This document shows, in pieces, positions 25,103 through 37,600 of a DNA stretch of 64,000 bases; within the stretch, counting starts at the first letter, position 1, and each line of letters starts with the position of its first letter. The translations under genes and the position numbers were made by a program. This stretch comes from Pyrocephalus nanus (lineage: Eukaryota > Chordata > Aves > Passeriformes > Tyrannidae), in the NCBI GenBank assembly GCA_038380795.1, contig CM076260.1, positions 30,476,634 to 30,540,633 of the forward strand. Reading direction: 5' to 3'. Under the pieces are notes generated by a model, which was not told the DNA's origin, did no database searches, and saw only the letters and a program-made list of their open reading frames with translations.

Positions 25103-25850
25103 GAAATGGCAAAGCTCAACAATAAATAGAAATTATGATTATTTATTGTACTTGCTGAGCTGGGTGCAATACAAGTACTATGTGTTAAGCAAAAACCTTG
25201 TCTTCTAAAAGAGGATTCAGAAATAGGTATCATAGCCCTATTCTTCATCTTAAGAGAGATGGTTACCTACTTCAGGTTTTTTCAGTGGCACCAAAACTTC
25301 TAAACATAGATCCCCATTTATAATTGTCAGAATAAAATGGTTATTTGAAAGTTCGTTTGCAATTTCACCCTGTGAAAAGACCTGTAGGATCACCTAGGTC
25401 AGGAATAACACTCTAAACATTCTAAATTGTACACATCACTTAGCTACAGAGGTTTTCTGGAAGAAGAAATGCACATCAGCTTCTACAAATTCAATCTGTG
25501 GTGAGTTTCTTAGTGAAAAAACAAGCAATCAATTGTGGTGATCTAACTTCAGCTCCTGATAACTATTTTAACCAGCAGCAGAACATTTGGGTAAAAGCAC
25601 TAGAATATGAAGAATGTGATCTCACCTTCATGGCTTCTAAAAGACCTGTCATATCATTCTCTCTTTTTTTTTTTTTTTAACAACACTTAATTACACTTCA
25701 AAAGTTACACAGCTACACTTTAATTAACCTCTCTTCTTTGGGTTAGACTTAAATGATCTCCACCTAAAAATTATTAAAAAATACTTAGTCTTCTTAACTT
25801 AGTTATCAGTCTCAAGTCTGATAACTTCACCTCAAACACAGAAGAGGGGA
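25103..25850. other. Non-coding, nothing recognised
   Basis: AT-rich sequence with a T-run at about 25666-25678. No gene is seen. Confidence 0.5.
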
Positions 25851-26401
25851 AATAGAATGATAGACTCAACTGTGTTGGAAAGGACCTCTGAGATCATCAA
25901 GTCCAACCCTTGATTCAGCACCACCATGGTTACTAGACCATGGTACTAAGTGCCACATCCAGTCTCATCTAAAAGACCTCCAGGGATAGAGAATCCACTA
26001 CTTCCCTGGGCAGCTCATTCCACTGCCAGATTACCCTCTCTGTAAAGAATTTCTTCCTAACATCTAGCCTAAACCTCCCCTGGCAGAGCTTGAGATCATG
26101 CCCTCTTCTATTACAGCTGGCTGCCTGGGAGAAGAGACCAACCCCCACCTGGCTACAGCATCCTCTCAGGTAGTTGTAGAGAGTGATGAGGTCACCCCAA
26201 GCCTCCTCTTCTCCAGGCTAAACAACCCCAGCTCCCTCAGCCTCTCCTCACAGGACTTGTGCTCGAGTCCCTTCACCAGCCTGGTTGCTCTTCTCTGGAC
26301 CTGCGCCAGCACCTCAATATCCTTCCTGAACTGAGGCGCCCAGAACTGGACACAGCACTCCAGATGTGGCCTCACCAACGCTGGGTACAGGGGAAGAATC
26401 A
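25851..26401 (-). mobile_element. CR1 LINE 3' end with ORF2 C-terminus, antisense (well preserved)
   Basis: Antisense CR1 of ~550 bp. From its 3' tip at 25851 it runs through the 3' UTR and the ORF2 C-terminal half. The minus-strand frame at 26166-26402 is uninterrupted and encodes the characteristic [44 protein letters not shown] and EKRRLG stretches. It breaks off at 26401 in the middle of ORF2 (5' truncation). Intact coding text suggests a younger insertion than the other copies. Confidence 0.96.
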
Positions 26402-29024
26402 CTTACCTGGAATATACAGGTGGGGATACTCACAACTATACACCTGTTATCCCTTATCCTTAGAGTAAATTACTAGAGGTTGTATAGTAACAATATCCAG
26501 AGAACACTTTAAAGAGTCACAAAATAATTTCCTTAGGTAAATCTTTCTCCTTCAGAGCAGACATTGTAGGTTTATTTTGAAACCACTTAGATTATGTTAT
26601 TACTTTCTGAAGAAAAGCTGTAAAAACATATTTTGTATAAGCAAAAACCATAAAATCATCCCAGTGCTAGGTTATTTCTAAATGCCTTGAAAGAAGGGGG
26701 GGGGGGGGAATAAAACAAAAGAGAAAAAATTCATCTATATCTCTATGCATCCCATAAATATTGTAAGGGTAGATTACTCAATCTACTATAGTCATCCTGC
26801 TACAAAACTCTGTGTCATGGATGTTTCCCACTTCTGCTGATGTGGGCAACTTTTGGGTAGCTGGCATTTTTACTGCCGTAAGACTTGGAGTGAAGTTCTG
26901 GCAAGCACTAGATTTAATTTCTTTGGACATGGGACTCATTCCTCTCAAAAAAATATATTAATCTATCCCTTCCAATAATTCCCTATTTTATGGTTTTAGT
27001 AAAATTTTAGTTCTTTGTCAGAAGAAGTCACCGGGATATGATTTAGGTAATCATAAACTTTAAATAGTTTAGCATGAAATACTCTAGCATGAGAATGTTG
27101 TAATATTTTGCCAAGCTGGATGAAATTTCACCTCTTGAAATAGACTGCTATTTTGCTTTTTTTTTCGGGAGACTGAAGAATTCTTGTATTGAGCACTTCT
27201 TTGCTCTAAAAGTATTGAAACAATCTGTGAAGTAAGGGCTTAATCATCATAAATGAGGGCAACCACAGTCTTCAGTCATTAATTACTGAAACGATACCTT
27301 CTTGGTACAAGAACGTGAAAATTGTCATAGCACAAATAAGCTCTAATAAGTAGACATTCAAATCCAGAGGAAAGAGTAAATGCACTATGTGATTAAACTG
27401 CTGAAGACTGACATCTGATGTTTTCTGGGTATGAACACAAAAAAGGGGTTTAAATATAAATTGCAGATCGGAGCAATGCATTCCAGATGCTTGTGTGGTC
27501 AAAAAGGAAAATAATAATTGAGTACACAATTTTTTTCCATGATGTGAAAATGCAGAAGACCTGTCCTTGCAGTAAGGGCAGGAGGATGCCTAAGGCATTC
27601 CCACAGCCTTCTATCTGGTAGAAGGAGCTATACCCAACTGATGGTGGCCTATCAATGGAAAAGAGACCAAAAAAAAGTTGGGAATGTGAAGATATAAGGG
27701 AGTCCTCTTCTGCTTAGCTTTCCAGTTGGGAGTCACTGCATCTTGATTTGGAGCTTGCCTGGTATCTGGAATTAATTCAAGAGAAATATGAAAAGGTTTG
27801 AGAAAAAGTCAGCTTTAACCTGGCTGCTATTTTTGTAGAAGACAATGCCTTCATCTTCTAGCCAGCTCACTGGATTGACGTACACAGGGGCTGTCTGTTT
27901 GTAACCCTCACTATCAGTTCTGACCAAAAGATTTCCAATTCAGAATAGGGAGCAAAAGAAATCAGAAGGACAAAACTAGAAACATGGTGTTTTGAAGACA
28001 CTGTTCTTCAAGTAAGCAAATAAAAATTCAAATTGAACTCCCCCTAGGAAAGAAACTCGTAATTTGCACAGCTTTATTCACTGTCAGGAGGTTCCTCTGG
28101 CAGCCCTTCAAAGCCACCTGCCATAGAACAGAGATGGCAGGTTTTGTGGCATTCCCTTGGCATGTGGGTTTTTCAGGCTCTGACATTTGATTATACTCTC
28201 CATTCCTTATAAATACAAAGGCTGTACATTTTTTAAGAAGAATGCCAATGCGTATGTGTGCATGTACCATGTATATAATAACATGTATATACAATAAATT
28301 ATATATAAAGTATATCATCCTAATATATCTACAGTGCATATAAGACATGAAAGACATTACATATTTCTAGAAAACTGTCAAAACCAGCCTTTGAATCACT
28401 GCTGATTACTGTTCTGTGATTTAAAAAGATGAGTGATACATCCCAAACTGACATTTTTCTAATGCATTTTGCCTGTCCCCAGGCAAGACACCTGTAAGAT
28501 GCCACCATTGTCAGGTGTGTGGCTTATTCTCTAATCTGCACAAGAACAAGCACACAAACCTCTATGCAGAAGCTGGAGAGTGGCAGCCTTCCCCAGCTCA
28601 TTGCTTCGTGGAGGCTGTGTAACCTCTGCGAGGTGATGGCAGGTCACACACAAATATGCACGTTCTCTTCCTTGTGCCCCTCACCTCTTTCCACTCATGC
28701 ATCCATTTGCACTTCTTTGTTAAATCATTGCCGTTCTCTGCATAAAGACCTAGGAGGCTCACAGTACTTCACAACACCCCCCAAACAGTATGAGCTCTGA
28801 AAAGAGCAGGAAGAGCCCACGTGAATAAAGGAGTTTAGGGAACTACCTTTGCCTTCAGAGCTATCTCACGAAAGGCCTGACTGAGGACATACTGACAGTA
28901 GATTACTTCTCTGGCAATCTTTATCTCTAGGGTCGGCTTGCAGCACACTGACAGCAGGCAAATGACACTGTTCCCAGCTGGATATGACAAAGAGGCTCTC
29001 TCAGATGACCCAACACCTTTTCTC
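26402..29024. other. Non-coding, nothing recognised
   Basis: AT-rich intergenic DNA. It includes a G13 run (listed separately) and a TATATA-rich patch at about 28255-28330. Open frames at 27272-27529, 28028-28357 and 28519-28800 are short and unassigned. Confidence 0.45.
26696..26708. repeat. poly(G) tract (G13)
   Basis: Thirteen consecutive G in otherwise AT-rich DNA. Such runs are prone to slippage and to sequencing error. Confidence 0.95.
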
Positions 29025-29102
29025 TTTCCCTTTCCGTTTCCCTTTCCGTTTCCGTTTCCCTTTCCCTTTCCGTTTCCGTTTCCGTTTCCCTTTCCCTTTC
29101 CC
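29025..29102. repeat. Hexamer array TTTCC(C/G), 13 units
   Basis: Thirteen perfect 6-bp units that differ only at the last base. In order the last base is C G C G G C C G G G C C C. Frames through it on both strands give Phe/Pro or Lys/Gly low-complexity text (for example the frames at 28938-29190 and 28835-29234). These are artefacts of the repeat, not proteins. Confidence 0.97.
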
Positions 29103-30386
29103 TTCTTTGTTCTGCAGAAAGGGAAAACAGCTTCCAGCTCCTGATGCAAAGCCAGGTCCCAAGTCAGGTCCTACCACTCCTCCAGCATGATGTAGTCGGC
29201 AATCAGGATCTAGATGGAGTCCAGACCATTGCATTTCCCTGTCCCAATCAAAGCAAAGAGTATATCCACATATTCAGCCACTCCTGTGTTGCCTTGCTCC
29301 TCAGCAATGAGATGCCCTCTTTCTAAGCATGGAAGTAAGAGAAAATGAGAAGGGGAGCAGAAAGAAGAGAAGGACAGGTTTCTGTAAATTCTCTCCTTTC
29401 TTCTGTGCTTGGAAATAAGAGGTATCTACAATTTCCACAGACTCAGAGGTAGTGCAGGCAGGGAGCCCTGCCCACAACCTCCCATCCTCTGTGGTTGATG
29501 GTGGTGCTTTTCTGCTGGGAGGTGGAAGGTGTGGTCACCAGCAAGTCAATTGGTGTGTTTGCAGAAAGATATGGATAATATTTAGGAATTAGAAGCAACA
29601 CCACAGTTAATAAATATATCTTTTGTTACTATTTAAATATTTGTAGAGTTCAGTAGTTGTCTAGTGCAAAAAAGCTGTGGAGAACTGGTGCCAGATTTGG
29701 CATCAGCAAGGATTTGGATGGGAATTGCTGACACTTTTAAAAAGCTGCTTTTTAAAAATAAATTTGTTTACCATCACTGCTGCAGAAAAAAAAAAATCAC
29801 TGGAAGTATGAGAAAATACTGGAAATTAATATTTATATGCAGAAAGATTAACCAGGAAGCCTAAGAAACAAATTACAGTGTTGCCTTCATCTTAACTTGC
29901 TATTCCACATCTTAGATCTTCGTGTACGAAATTTCAATAGATGACTAGCTTGATATTTGTGGTCCCCCTCTCCCCCCGAAATATCTGGTTCAAAGTTGAA
30001 CTCCTTTTTTTATTTGTTTACCTGTATGGTATGAGCTAGGCTTCAATTTGAAGAATATTTTGTCTGTCTGGAGAAATGATATTAATATAATATTAATATC
30101 CTTCTCTTCTTTTTATCTTTTTGTCTTCGGAGCACTGGTGTATTTTATAATTTTTTTTCATTGAAGGAAACTGACTATACATAAAAAAGGCCACATGTTA
30201 AGACTAATCATTAAATTACATTTTGATGCAATGAGAACCCTGTACTATAGTATCCTAATCTGCTGTCTAACATCAATTATATCAGTGAGGTGTCATGTAT
30301 TCAAGATTTTTCACGGCATGGGAAAACAGACTTTTTTCTGTTGTTGATTTTCACAGCTAGGCAAGTGGGTCCAATAGCTGATCTTC
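29103..30386. other. Non-coding, nothing recognised
   Basis: Intergenic DNA, partly purine-rich around 29330-29370. It has no coherent frame and no element ends. Confidence 0.5.
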
Positions 30387-30847
30387 TGTAGGAATGGATT
30401 TGCCCTATATAGGGTGGAAGAAATCCTGCCAGAGATGGACTGGTAAAGGAAAAGGAGAAAACAGCTCAAGGGTTATAGAAACAGAAGTTTTTAATGTTGT
30501 TTAAACAGATCTTAAGATGGCTTTTCTGTACTTTTCAAAGTCACTCTGTCCCCTTCCGACACCCCCCTGTGAAGGACCCTTATGCAGGAATGTCCTGGGA
30601 AGATACCCTGAGGTCTTCCCATTGGCCTTTGTTCACCTCTTTCTATTGGCTGTTAAATCTTTACCTGATTGGGTTTTTCTGTATCACCTTGACCTTGTAA
30701 TTGGTCCCTTTCCAATCCCCCTGAAACCCATATAAACCCCCCTCCCCAAATAAACTCTCTCTTTTGTCTGTCCCTCAGCTGTGGTCCTGTGTGTCCTTAC
30801 GGGCTCATAGAGCCACATGCTCGAGGGGCAGTTGGGAGAGCATTACA
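30387..30847 (+). mobile_element. Probable solo LTR of an endogenous retrovirus
   Basis: A compact promoter-like block in + orientation. Several ATTGG/CCAAT motifs (30621, 30645, ~30664, ~30701 and the CCAAT at ~30713) precede a TATAAA at 30731-30736 and an AATAAA at 30749-30754. A CT-rich stretch (CTCTCTCTTTTGTCTGTCCC) and GTGTGTCC text like an R-U5 follow. This order is typical of short class-I-like LTRs. The ends are approximate: TGTAGG at 30387 and TTACA at 30847 are the best TG...CA pair. No convincing target duplication was found (CTTC versus CCTC). No internal retroviral genes flank it. Confidence 0.65.
30731..30754 (+). promoter_or_regulatory. LTR TATA box and polyadenylation signal
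   Basis: TATAAA at 30731-30736 is followed only 12 nt later by AATAAA at 30749-30754, with CCAAT-type motifs upstream. The polyadenylation signal lies so close to the TATA box that it would precede or overlap the cap site, as in some short-R retroviral LTRs. Confidence 0.55.
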
Positions 30848-31774
30848 CCTCCACAGAATGGCTTAACCCCCAAGACCTGAAGGTGCCCCCTCTCCAAATC
30901 AGCCGTCGTAATCTTCATGTCCTTCACATCTCCAAATCAAATTTGAAAATTGAGTATGATAACAGGCCTAATAAGATAAAGCAGGTTACTTACTTAATAT
31001 AGCGTGACACCAAGTTTGTCAATTAGTTATCTTTCTAAATCACTGGAGGTGGCTATTACCAGAGAATTGTTTTTACTCTAATTGGAATCCAGTTTTCATG
31101 AAGAATAATTACCTGCTAAAGCAAATGCATTGAAGTCCTTCAATTATTAAAATCCCTATTCTTCAAATATGCAGGCAACTCTCATAGTTCCATCAAATTC
31201 TGTGGAATATGCTACATGTGTTACTATAAATAAATGCAAAATTCAGTAAAATCAAGTAAAAAAAAAAAAAAGAGTATAGTCAAATATCTAAACTCTGCAG
31301 CAGAAAATTATTCTTATTAAAAAAATGTCTTTGAAAATTCAGACTCATATTTGTGTGCTATCTGCCAGAACTAAAGAATGTCAAGAGGATTTATCTTTTA
31401 TATGTGAAATATCAGTGACTGATGGAGAATATAAATCACTGTTTGAGAACTGAATTCTGTGGGAGATGCTATTATACACTCTGTGCCAGTTAACTGAGTG
31501 CTGCTGTATCTTATTATTACCTAAGAGTCTCATTTTTTTATTTTAACAAAAACAAACCCTGCTATTATTCTGATTAAAGTTGATAATCAAACAACTAGCA
31601 GAACATGTTTTCATTAAAATAGTGCAGCTCTCTTCAAATGCTTTGTGAAGTCTTTTCTTTTTTACTCAAGTTTCATTTACGTGAGGAAAAACAGGTTGAA
31701 AGGCTCTGGCAATGTCAAAATAGCTCCTTCTGCCATCTTTTAATTAAAGTCTTGTGCTTTTTTTTTTGAAATGG

Positions 31775-31780
<6 letters not shown>

Positions 31781-31810
<30 letters not shown>
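31781..31810. repeat. (GT)15 microsatellite
   Basis: Fifteen uninterrupted GT units following a T-rich lead-in. Confidence 0.97.
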
Positions 31811-31812
<2 letters not shown>

Positions 31813-33723
31813 CATACAGATATATGTGAGATGCATTAAAAAATCTAAATTAGGAAGAATTGATCAATCTGAAATGATATATTTTTCATTTTGCAGAACA
31901 CTTTACCATTGAAGTTTTCCAGAACTGGTATAAAAGTACTTCTAGAAAACTCCAATTTTTTGGAAGCATTTTCATTCTCCATGTAGTTTTATCTTTGCTT
32001 TAAGTTGGAGCAGACATGTTACCAGAGTTACAGGTAAAATGGCCTCTCTACATTGATGTCTACCCTCAAAGTGTGAACAGATATGAAAGCTTTAAGACAA
32101 GCAGCTTTTGGGTGTCAGCTTGAAATTCAGAGACAAGCACTTCACTCTGGTGATTTCATTTTGCAATATTTGAAGAGTAGAGCTGAAACAAAAGGACCAC
32201 TTCATCTGACTATTTTCTTTAAACAAGTGTCATCCACCCCGCAAGGGAGATAGAGATGTTATTTTGGAGAAAATAAAAATTAACCCATTGAAATCTGAGA
32301 AATGTTTGTCTTGCTTTTACCTTTCAAAATTTCCTGTAAACCACGCAATGGTCCATGGCTTGTGCAAAATCAGGCTTAGCTGTTTCAGACTGGTTGTTCA
32401 TAGTTCACTTCCAAGTTATCCTTGAGACTGCAAGAAATGAAAGGAGAAATAAGTGAAATTTAAGGATGGTATCCTAAAAATGGAGGCAAAATAAAAAAAG
32501 ATAGGACGGAAATATTCTATTTTTCAGAGGTGGCATAGCAGATTTGCCAGGAACCAGACTTTCCGAAGAGATTCTCCAGATCCTGGGAGACAGTAATGGC
32601 AGGTTGTGGTCCCCACTGTCACCATGTCTGATCCTGCTTTGCAGATGGCTTTAGCTGATTACATACAGCTAGTACTGCCCAGAAAAGGTCTGATGCCTGA
32701 CAGGAGGAATGGAGATGAAAAGTTTGCTTCTTAGCTGCTGGCATGACCTATTACTTCCCCCACATGACAGCCAAGAGGAATAAGAGAGAGTTGGTAATTG
32801 AGCAGCTCTGAGCATTTCAAAGTTTTTTACCATCACAATTGCCTACAGGTGGGGAATGTACTTGGCATCCCCATCCTAAACCTTTTCATGGATGCTTCTG
32901 TGGAAGCACTGCTGAGTCACCAGTGGTCAGTACAGACCACAGCAAACAGTGTGACACAAACAGGGTGTAGACATTCTGCTTGATCTTGTGGTTTCACCCT
33001 CCCAGACCTTCATCTGCAGCCAGCAATGGAGCAATGGATAGTCTTGTATGTGGCATCTAAAAATGAGAAACAGCTGTTAAAATATTGACAGATATTGACA
33101 GCCCATGGTGTCCCACTTGCTGCAGCAGCTGCTCACATTCACAGAGTATGGGCAACCCTGCATGCCCAAATGAAACTCCTGATCAGGCGAAATGGAAGTT
33201 GCCAATGTTCTGAATGCATCAGAACCCGCTGCAGAGTTTCCAAAAGCAACTCCTGGCAGTGCAAGCCTCTATGCCCTTCTGTCTTCAGAGATTAAGCAGA
33301 TACACAGGACTTTTTGAAAATCCCTAAAGACTGGGAGGTAGGATAAATCAGAGCTTGCACAGTACTAGTTTGTAATGCAATTCTTGGTTTTGTACCCAGA
33401 GTAAGTGATCATCAGGCTGAGTCTCAGCTTACCAATAGGGAAAGCAGAACAATTGAAAATACATTGCATAAATCCAAATATTTAAACAAATTGAGTTAAT
33501 CTCTACATTTTTCTTGATTTCTGGTCATTATGAACTATATGGCCAATTTATTTCCTTTCACTATTTTTCTCAAAAACCTAGGTAAGTAAACACAGTTCTC
33601 CCAGTATTTATAGATAATAATGCATCCACATAAGCTCTTGCATCAATACTTTAAGCAACCTGTATAAAACATTAAAAAAACTACCGAGTAAGTGAAATGC
33701 CCATCTTTTTCTTTTTCTTTTCC

Positions 33724-33740
33724 TTTTTTTTTTTTTTTTT
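33724..33740. repeat. poly(T) tract
   Basis: A run of 17 T preceded by a CTTTTTCTTTTCC pyrimidine stretch. Confidence 0.95.
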
Positions 33741-34637
33741 GTGAGTGGAATTCATTTGGGTGGTGGAAATAAATTCCACTATAGAAGAAGTTTGCAGTAA
33801 TGTAGTGAAGATTATCAGGAGAATCAGTTAAAACTTCTACATGACTTACTGTTTATAATATTCCTGCTATATTATAATAGCACTCAGGTATTGGAAAGAT
33901 TTCCCACATGCTCTAAACGTAGCTGAATTCTGGTATTTGGTACTCTGACATCCAGTCTTTACTGGAGCAAACATGGAGGGAGGCTGCAAACTGTGCCTAT
34001 ATACAATTCATTCCACGTTGATTTTTAGTACTATGCAGTTCTACCAGAGCAATACAAACAAACTTCAGTACAGATGATTATACAGACTACATTTAGAGGT
34101 AGACCTACAGAGATGAAAAGCTGGAGAAGTATTCCATTGGACTTACAGGTCTGTGCTCAGAAAACTCTAAATTCACTTGCCTCTGATAAATTTGACCACG
34201 GACTTAATAAAGTGTCCACTGAGACACTGAAAAAATAAACACAAAGAAAAGATATTTTAAGATATAGGCACTTTGTACATTATGTTCACTATATATACTC
34301 TGTAGTTTGTGGTTTGGAACAAAAGCAATGGCTCAATAATTTCTCCACAATAATAATAATAACCTTATGTACCATTAACCTTCCAATGAACTATGTCCAG
34401 AAATGGGTCCCCAGGTCCATATTCTCCGCTGGTTAAATGGGTAGAGGTGCTGCACATACAACAGTACCTGTTGACTTGTTGAAAGTTCACATTCCCTTGG
34501 TGTTCACAGGAATTTGGATTTAATATATAACTTTAAAATGGCCAAAGAAGAAGGAAATTTTGAGCATCTGTGGCACAGTAAACTAACAGGGCCAGCTGCC
34601 CACAAAAACCCATAAGCCTGAGACTGAGCCAGAAGCA

Positions 34638-34665
34638 CCTTCTACCACATCCCTTCTACCACATC
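34638..34665. repeat. 14-bp tandem duplication
   Basis: The unit CCTTCTACCACATC occurs twice head to tail without mismatch. Confidence 0.95.
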
Positions 34666-37600
34666 CCAGTGTACTGTACATGGGGATTTTATCCTACCTC
34701 CCCAAAACAGTGAACCTGGCAAATTGCCTGTTACAGCTGAAGCCATGCAGCTTAAGCCATCTTCCCGTGTAAGTGGTGAGAAAAGGGACTGAGAGCAAAG
34801 TGGTGGAGGAACCTTGGTTTGTTCAGATATGAACAAGGTGCTTGTAATCTTTCAAATATTGTACTGAACTAGTGAATAAGTAGATAAATTACTTTGGTGA
34901 AGAGGGAAAAGGAATGTCAACATCCTCTAGAGGAGAGAAGAATATCACTTATGTGAGCACGCACTCAGAAGATAGTACTTCAGACTGATATTTTGCAATA
35001 AAATATCAGCATGACTTGGTTTCAATATGAGTTTAATCCACTCCTTTTCAAACTGCTATTTCCATTTGCATGCTTCAATTCAGGGTTGTTTTCTTTAAAA
35101 GAAAATAATAAAGTGGTGCTCAACTGTTACTTGATTAAAATTTTTAAGGCATTTTAAAATTATCTGCAGGGTAACTGAGTCAGAGTTAGATTGGTTGTGT
35201 TTAATAGAATACATTTGTTAATACTGTAGAGCAATATAACAAGATGCTACAAAATGTTTCATTAAAATGCATACTTGTTATGAGAAGAACATTTAATTGA
35301 TTTACCCTGTGGTAATAATTTTTTTTACTCTTAGTCATGCATTAAAAGAGATGTATTTTACACAATGACAAATATACAGAACATCTCACTAAGTAACATC
35401 CTCTTGTGTCAGGATAACTCCTGGCTGTGAGCACAGTCCTCTCCATCTGTGGTAGAGGATCAAAGAGATAAGCAAACTGTGTTGTTCCTGAATATGGAGG
35501 AAAAGTAGATGTATATAACCATGGCCTTTTAAACTACCCTAAGGATGGTAGCAGCAAACTGACGAAAATTGAGTGGGATACATTTAACATTATCTAAAGT
35601 AACAAATTATGACTCTAATTTTACAGTTGTGAAACTGAGGCATAGGCATGCCATATAATTTCCCCAAATCTGTTTGATGAGACTGCTGGCTGTGCTGATC
35701 AGAAAATATGGAATTCCTGTCAGATGGATCTGCTGTAGTGTCCACAAGACATCCAAGATTAATCACCAGAAGTTAAATTAGAAAATAATGTGGATTCTGA
35801 TGCTTTGTCATAGATCTTATTTTTTTGCTAAACCCAGAATTAATTCACCCTCTGACCTCTTTCCATACAAGTACTTTAATCTAAAAGTTGAGATTCTGAA
35901 TGAAATTCTGGTCAAGATCTGAGTTCTTTTCCTGTCCTGTACCCCAGTTAGCTCAGGAAAGGGGAGTTGTGCATTTTGAGTTCCTCTCCTGTAATGCACT
36001 GTACTGCCTGCATAACTCCCAATTAAGCAATTAGAGTACTTAATATATAGAGTTTTCAGAAAAGCTGAAAAAAAATCACAAATAGTCTATTCCTCAGCAT
36101 GCTGAACTACTAGCTCAAAGAAATGCTTTTCTGATATAAAACTACAGAAGATTTACAGCCCCTGTAGAAAAATTACTTATATCTGTATAAACATTTCCCT
36201 TGTTTACTAAAATTTTGTAAACTCTACATCCTAAATTCTTCTTGAAAATACTTCAGAGAAAGGCTTCCTTCAGGCAAATATCTAGTGATTCTGCCCCATA
36301 CATGATGCTCTCATGTCATAGAGAAGATTTCTTAGTCAAGCCCCATTCTGTATGCCTCTAAGAGGGAACAAAATGCCTGAAGTGAGTCTCAGATCTCAGC
36401 TTTACTGAGCCAAAGCTGTCTGGAACAAAATGGAAATGTACAGAAATGTACTGAATGGCAACATGGCAGATGCTGACCCCTTTAGTAACACACTAACTGA
36501 AAATCAGGGAACTTGGTGGAACACTCATAGTTAAGCTCCCCTTCCAGTTACCTCCTCAAGGTGTGTTCTTTGCCTTTCTGTCTCCTCAGTAAGAGTTTGA
36601 GCCCTCTGAATAAATGAGAAAAGTTACAAAGTAGGAAGTGGAAGATTTGGGGGCTTCTTTCTTCTGCAGAAGGACAATATAGGGATCAATAAATGCCATG
36701 AAGTTCTTTAATTAAACTAGGAAAAAAACCCAACAGTTGCTATTCAATACCATTATTTCACTTGTAAATGCAGTAATAGAACTTTTCAGGCTGTAAAGCA
36801 GGAAGAAAAAAAATTTAAAAGTGTTACAGTGTGGTAGAGTTACAACTTGTAGCAATCACAGGAGTAATACGGGAATACATATTTTATGTAAAAAAAAAGT
36901 TAGATGTGTTATTAAGCACTTTATTTTGTCAGAGATCTGTAACAAGTCACTGATATAATTGCACTAGGAGTCATAAAAACCATGATCCTCAGGGAAGCAA
37001 AGTCTTCCAGACCTTCTTCGTATTTGTAGTATTTCTCCCAAAGCAAAAGCAGCTTCTGGTGATTGGTGGAAGCAATATAGGTACCCGCAGTTACACAGAC
37101 AACTGAAAGTCAGAATCTAGGAGGAACATATTTAATAAATGCTACTGGTATAAATCCATAGGGTAAAGCTGCATTTAAAGTAAAAATACATAGATGTGGT
37201 TAGTTTTCCTTATATTATTTTGTCAGGAAAAGGATTGTATGTAAATATTAAATTCATAATAAAATAGTTTGTTTACCTGCAGTTACATGTTTTTCAGAAA
37301 ATCTGTAAGCTGCAGATTTCATTTTAAGTAACTGCAAGCATCTGATATAGTGTAATAGTTTGACAGCTGATAAATGTGGGATGGAAAATGTGTAGGATTT
37401 TGAATTTCCACATCCTAACAGCAATCAGGCTTCTGCTAGTCTGCTGCCTTTGTACCAGCCTCTTTCATCAGACCATTTAATGAAAAAACATTGCAGTAAT
37501 CAGTTGGAGAAAACTTAGAGCCAGGGATAGAACCTGGCTTCAAAAGAGCAAAAGCTTGGGAATATTCTCCAATGGGAAGCAATTAGAACAATACAGAAAA

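Noticed and set aside
28835..29234. Phe/Pro and Lys/Gly repeat proteins on both strands
   Set aside because: They are direct translations of the TTTCC(C/G) hexamer array.
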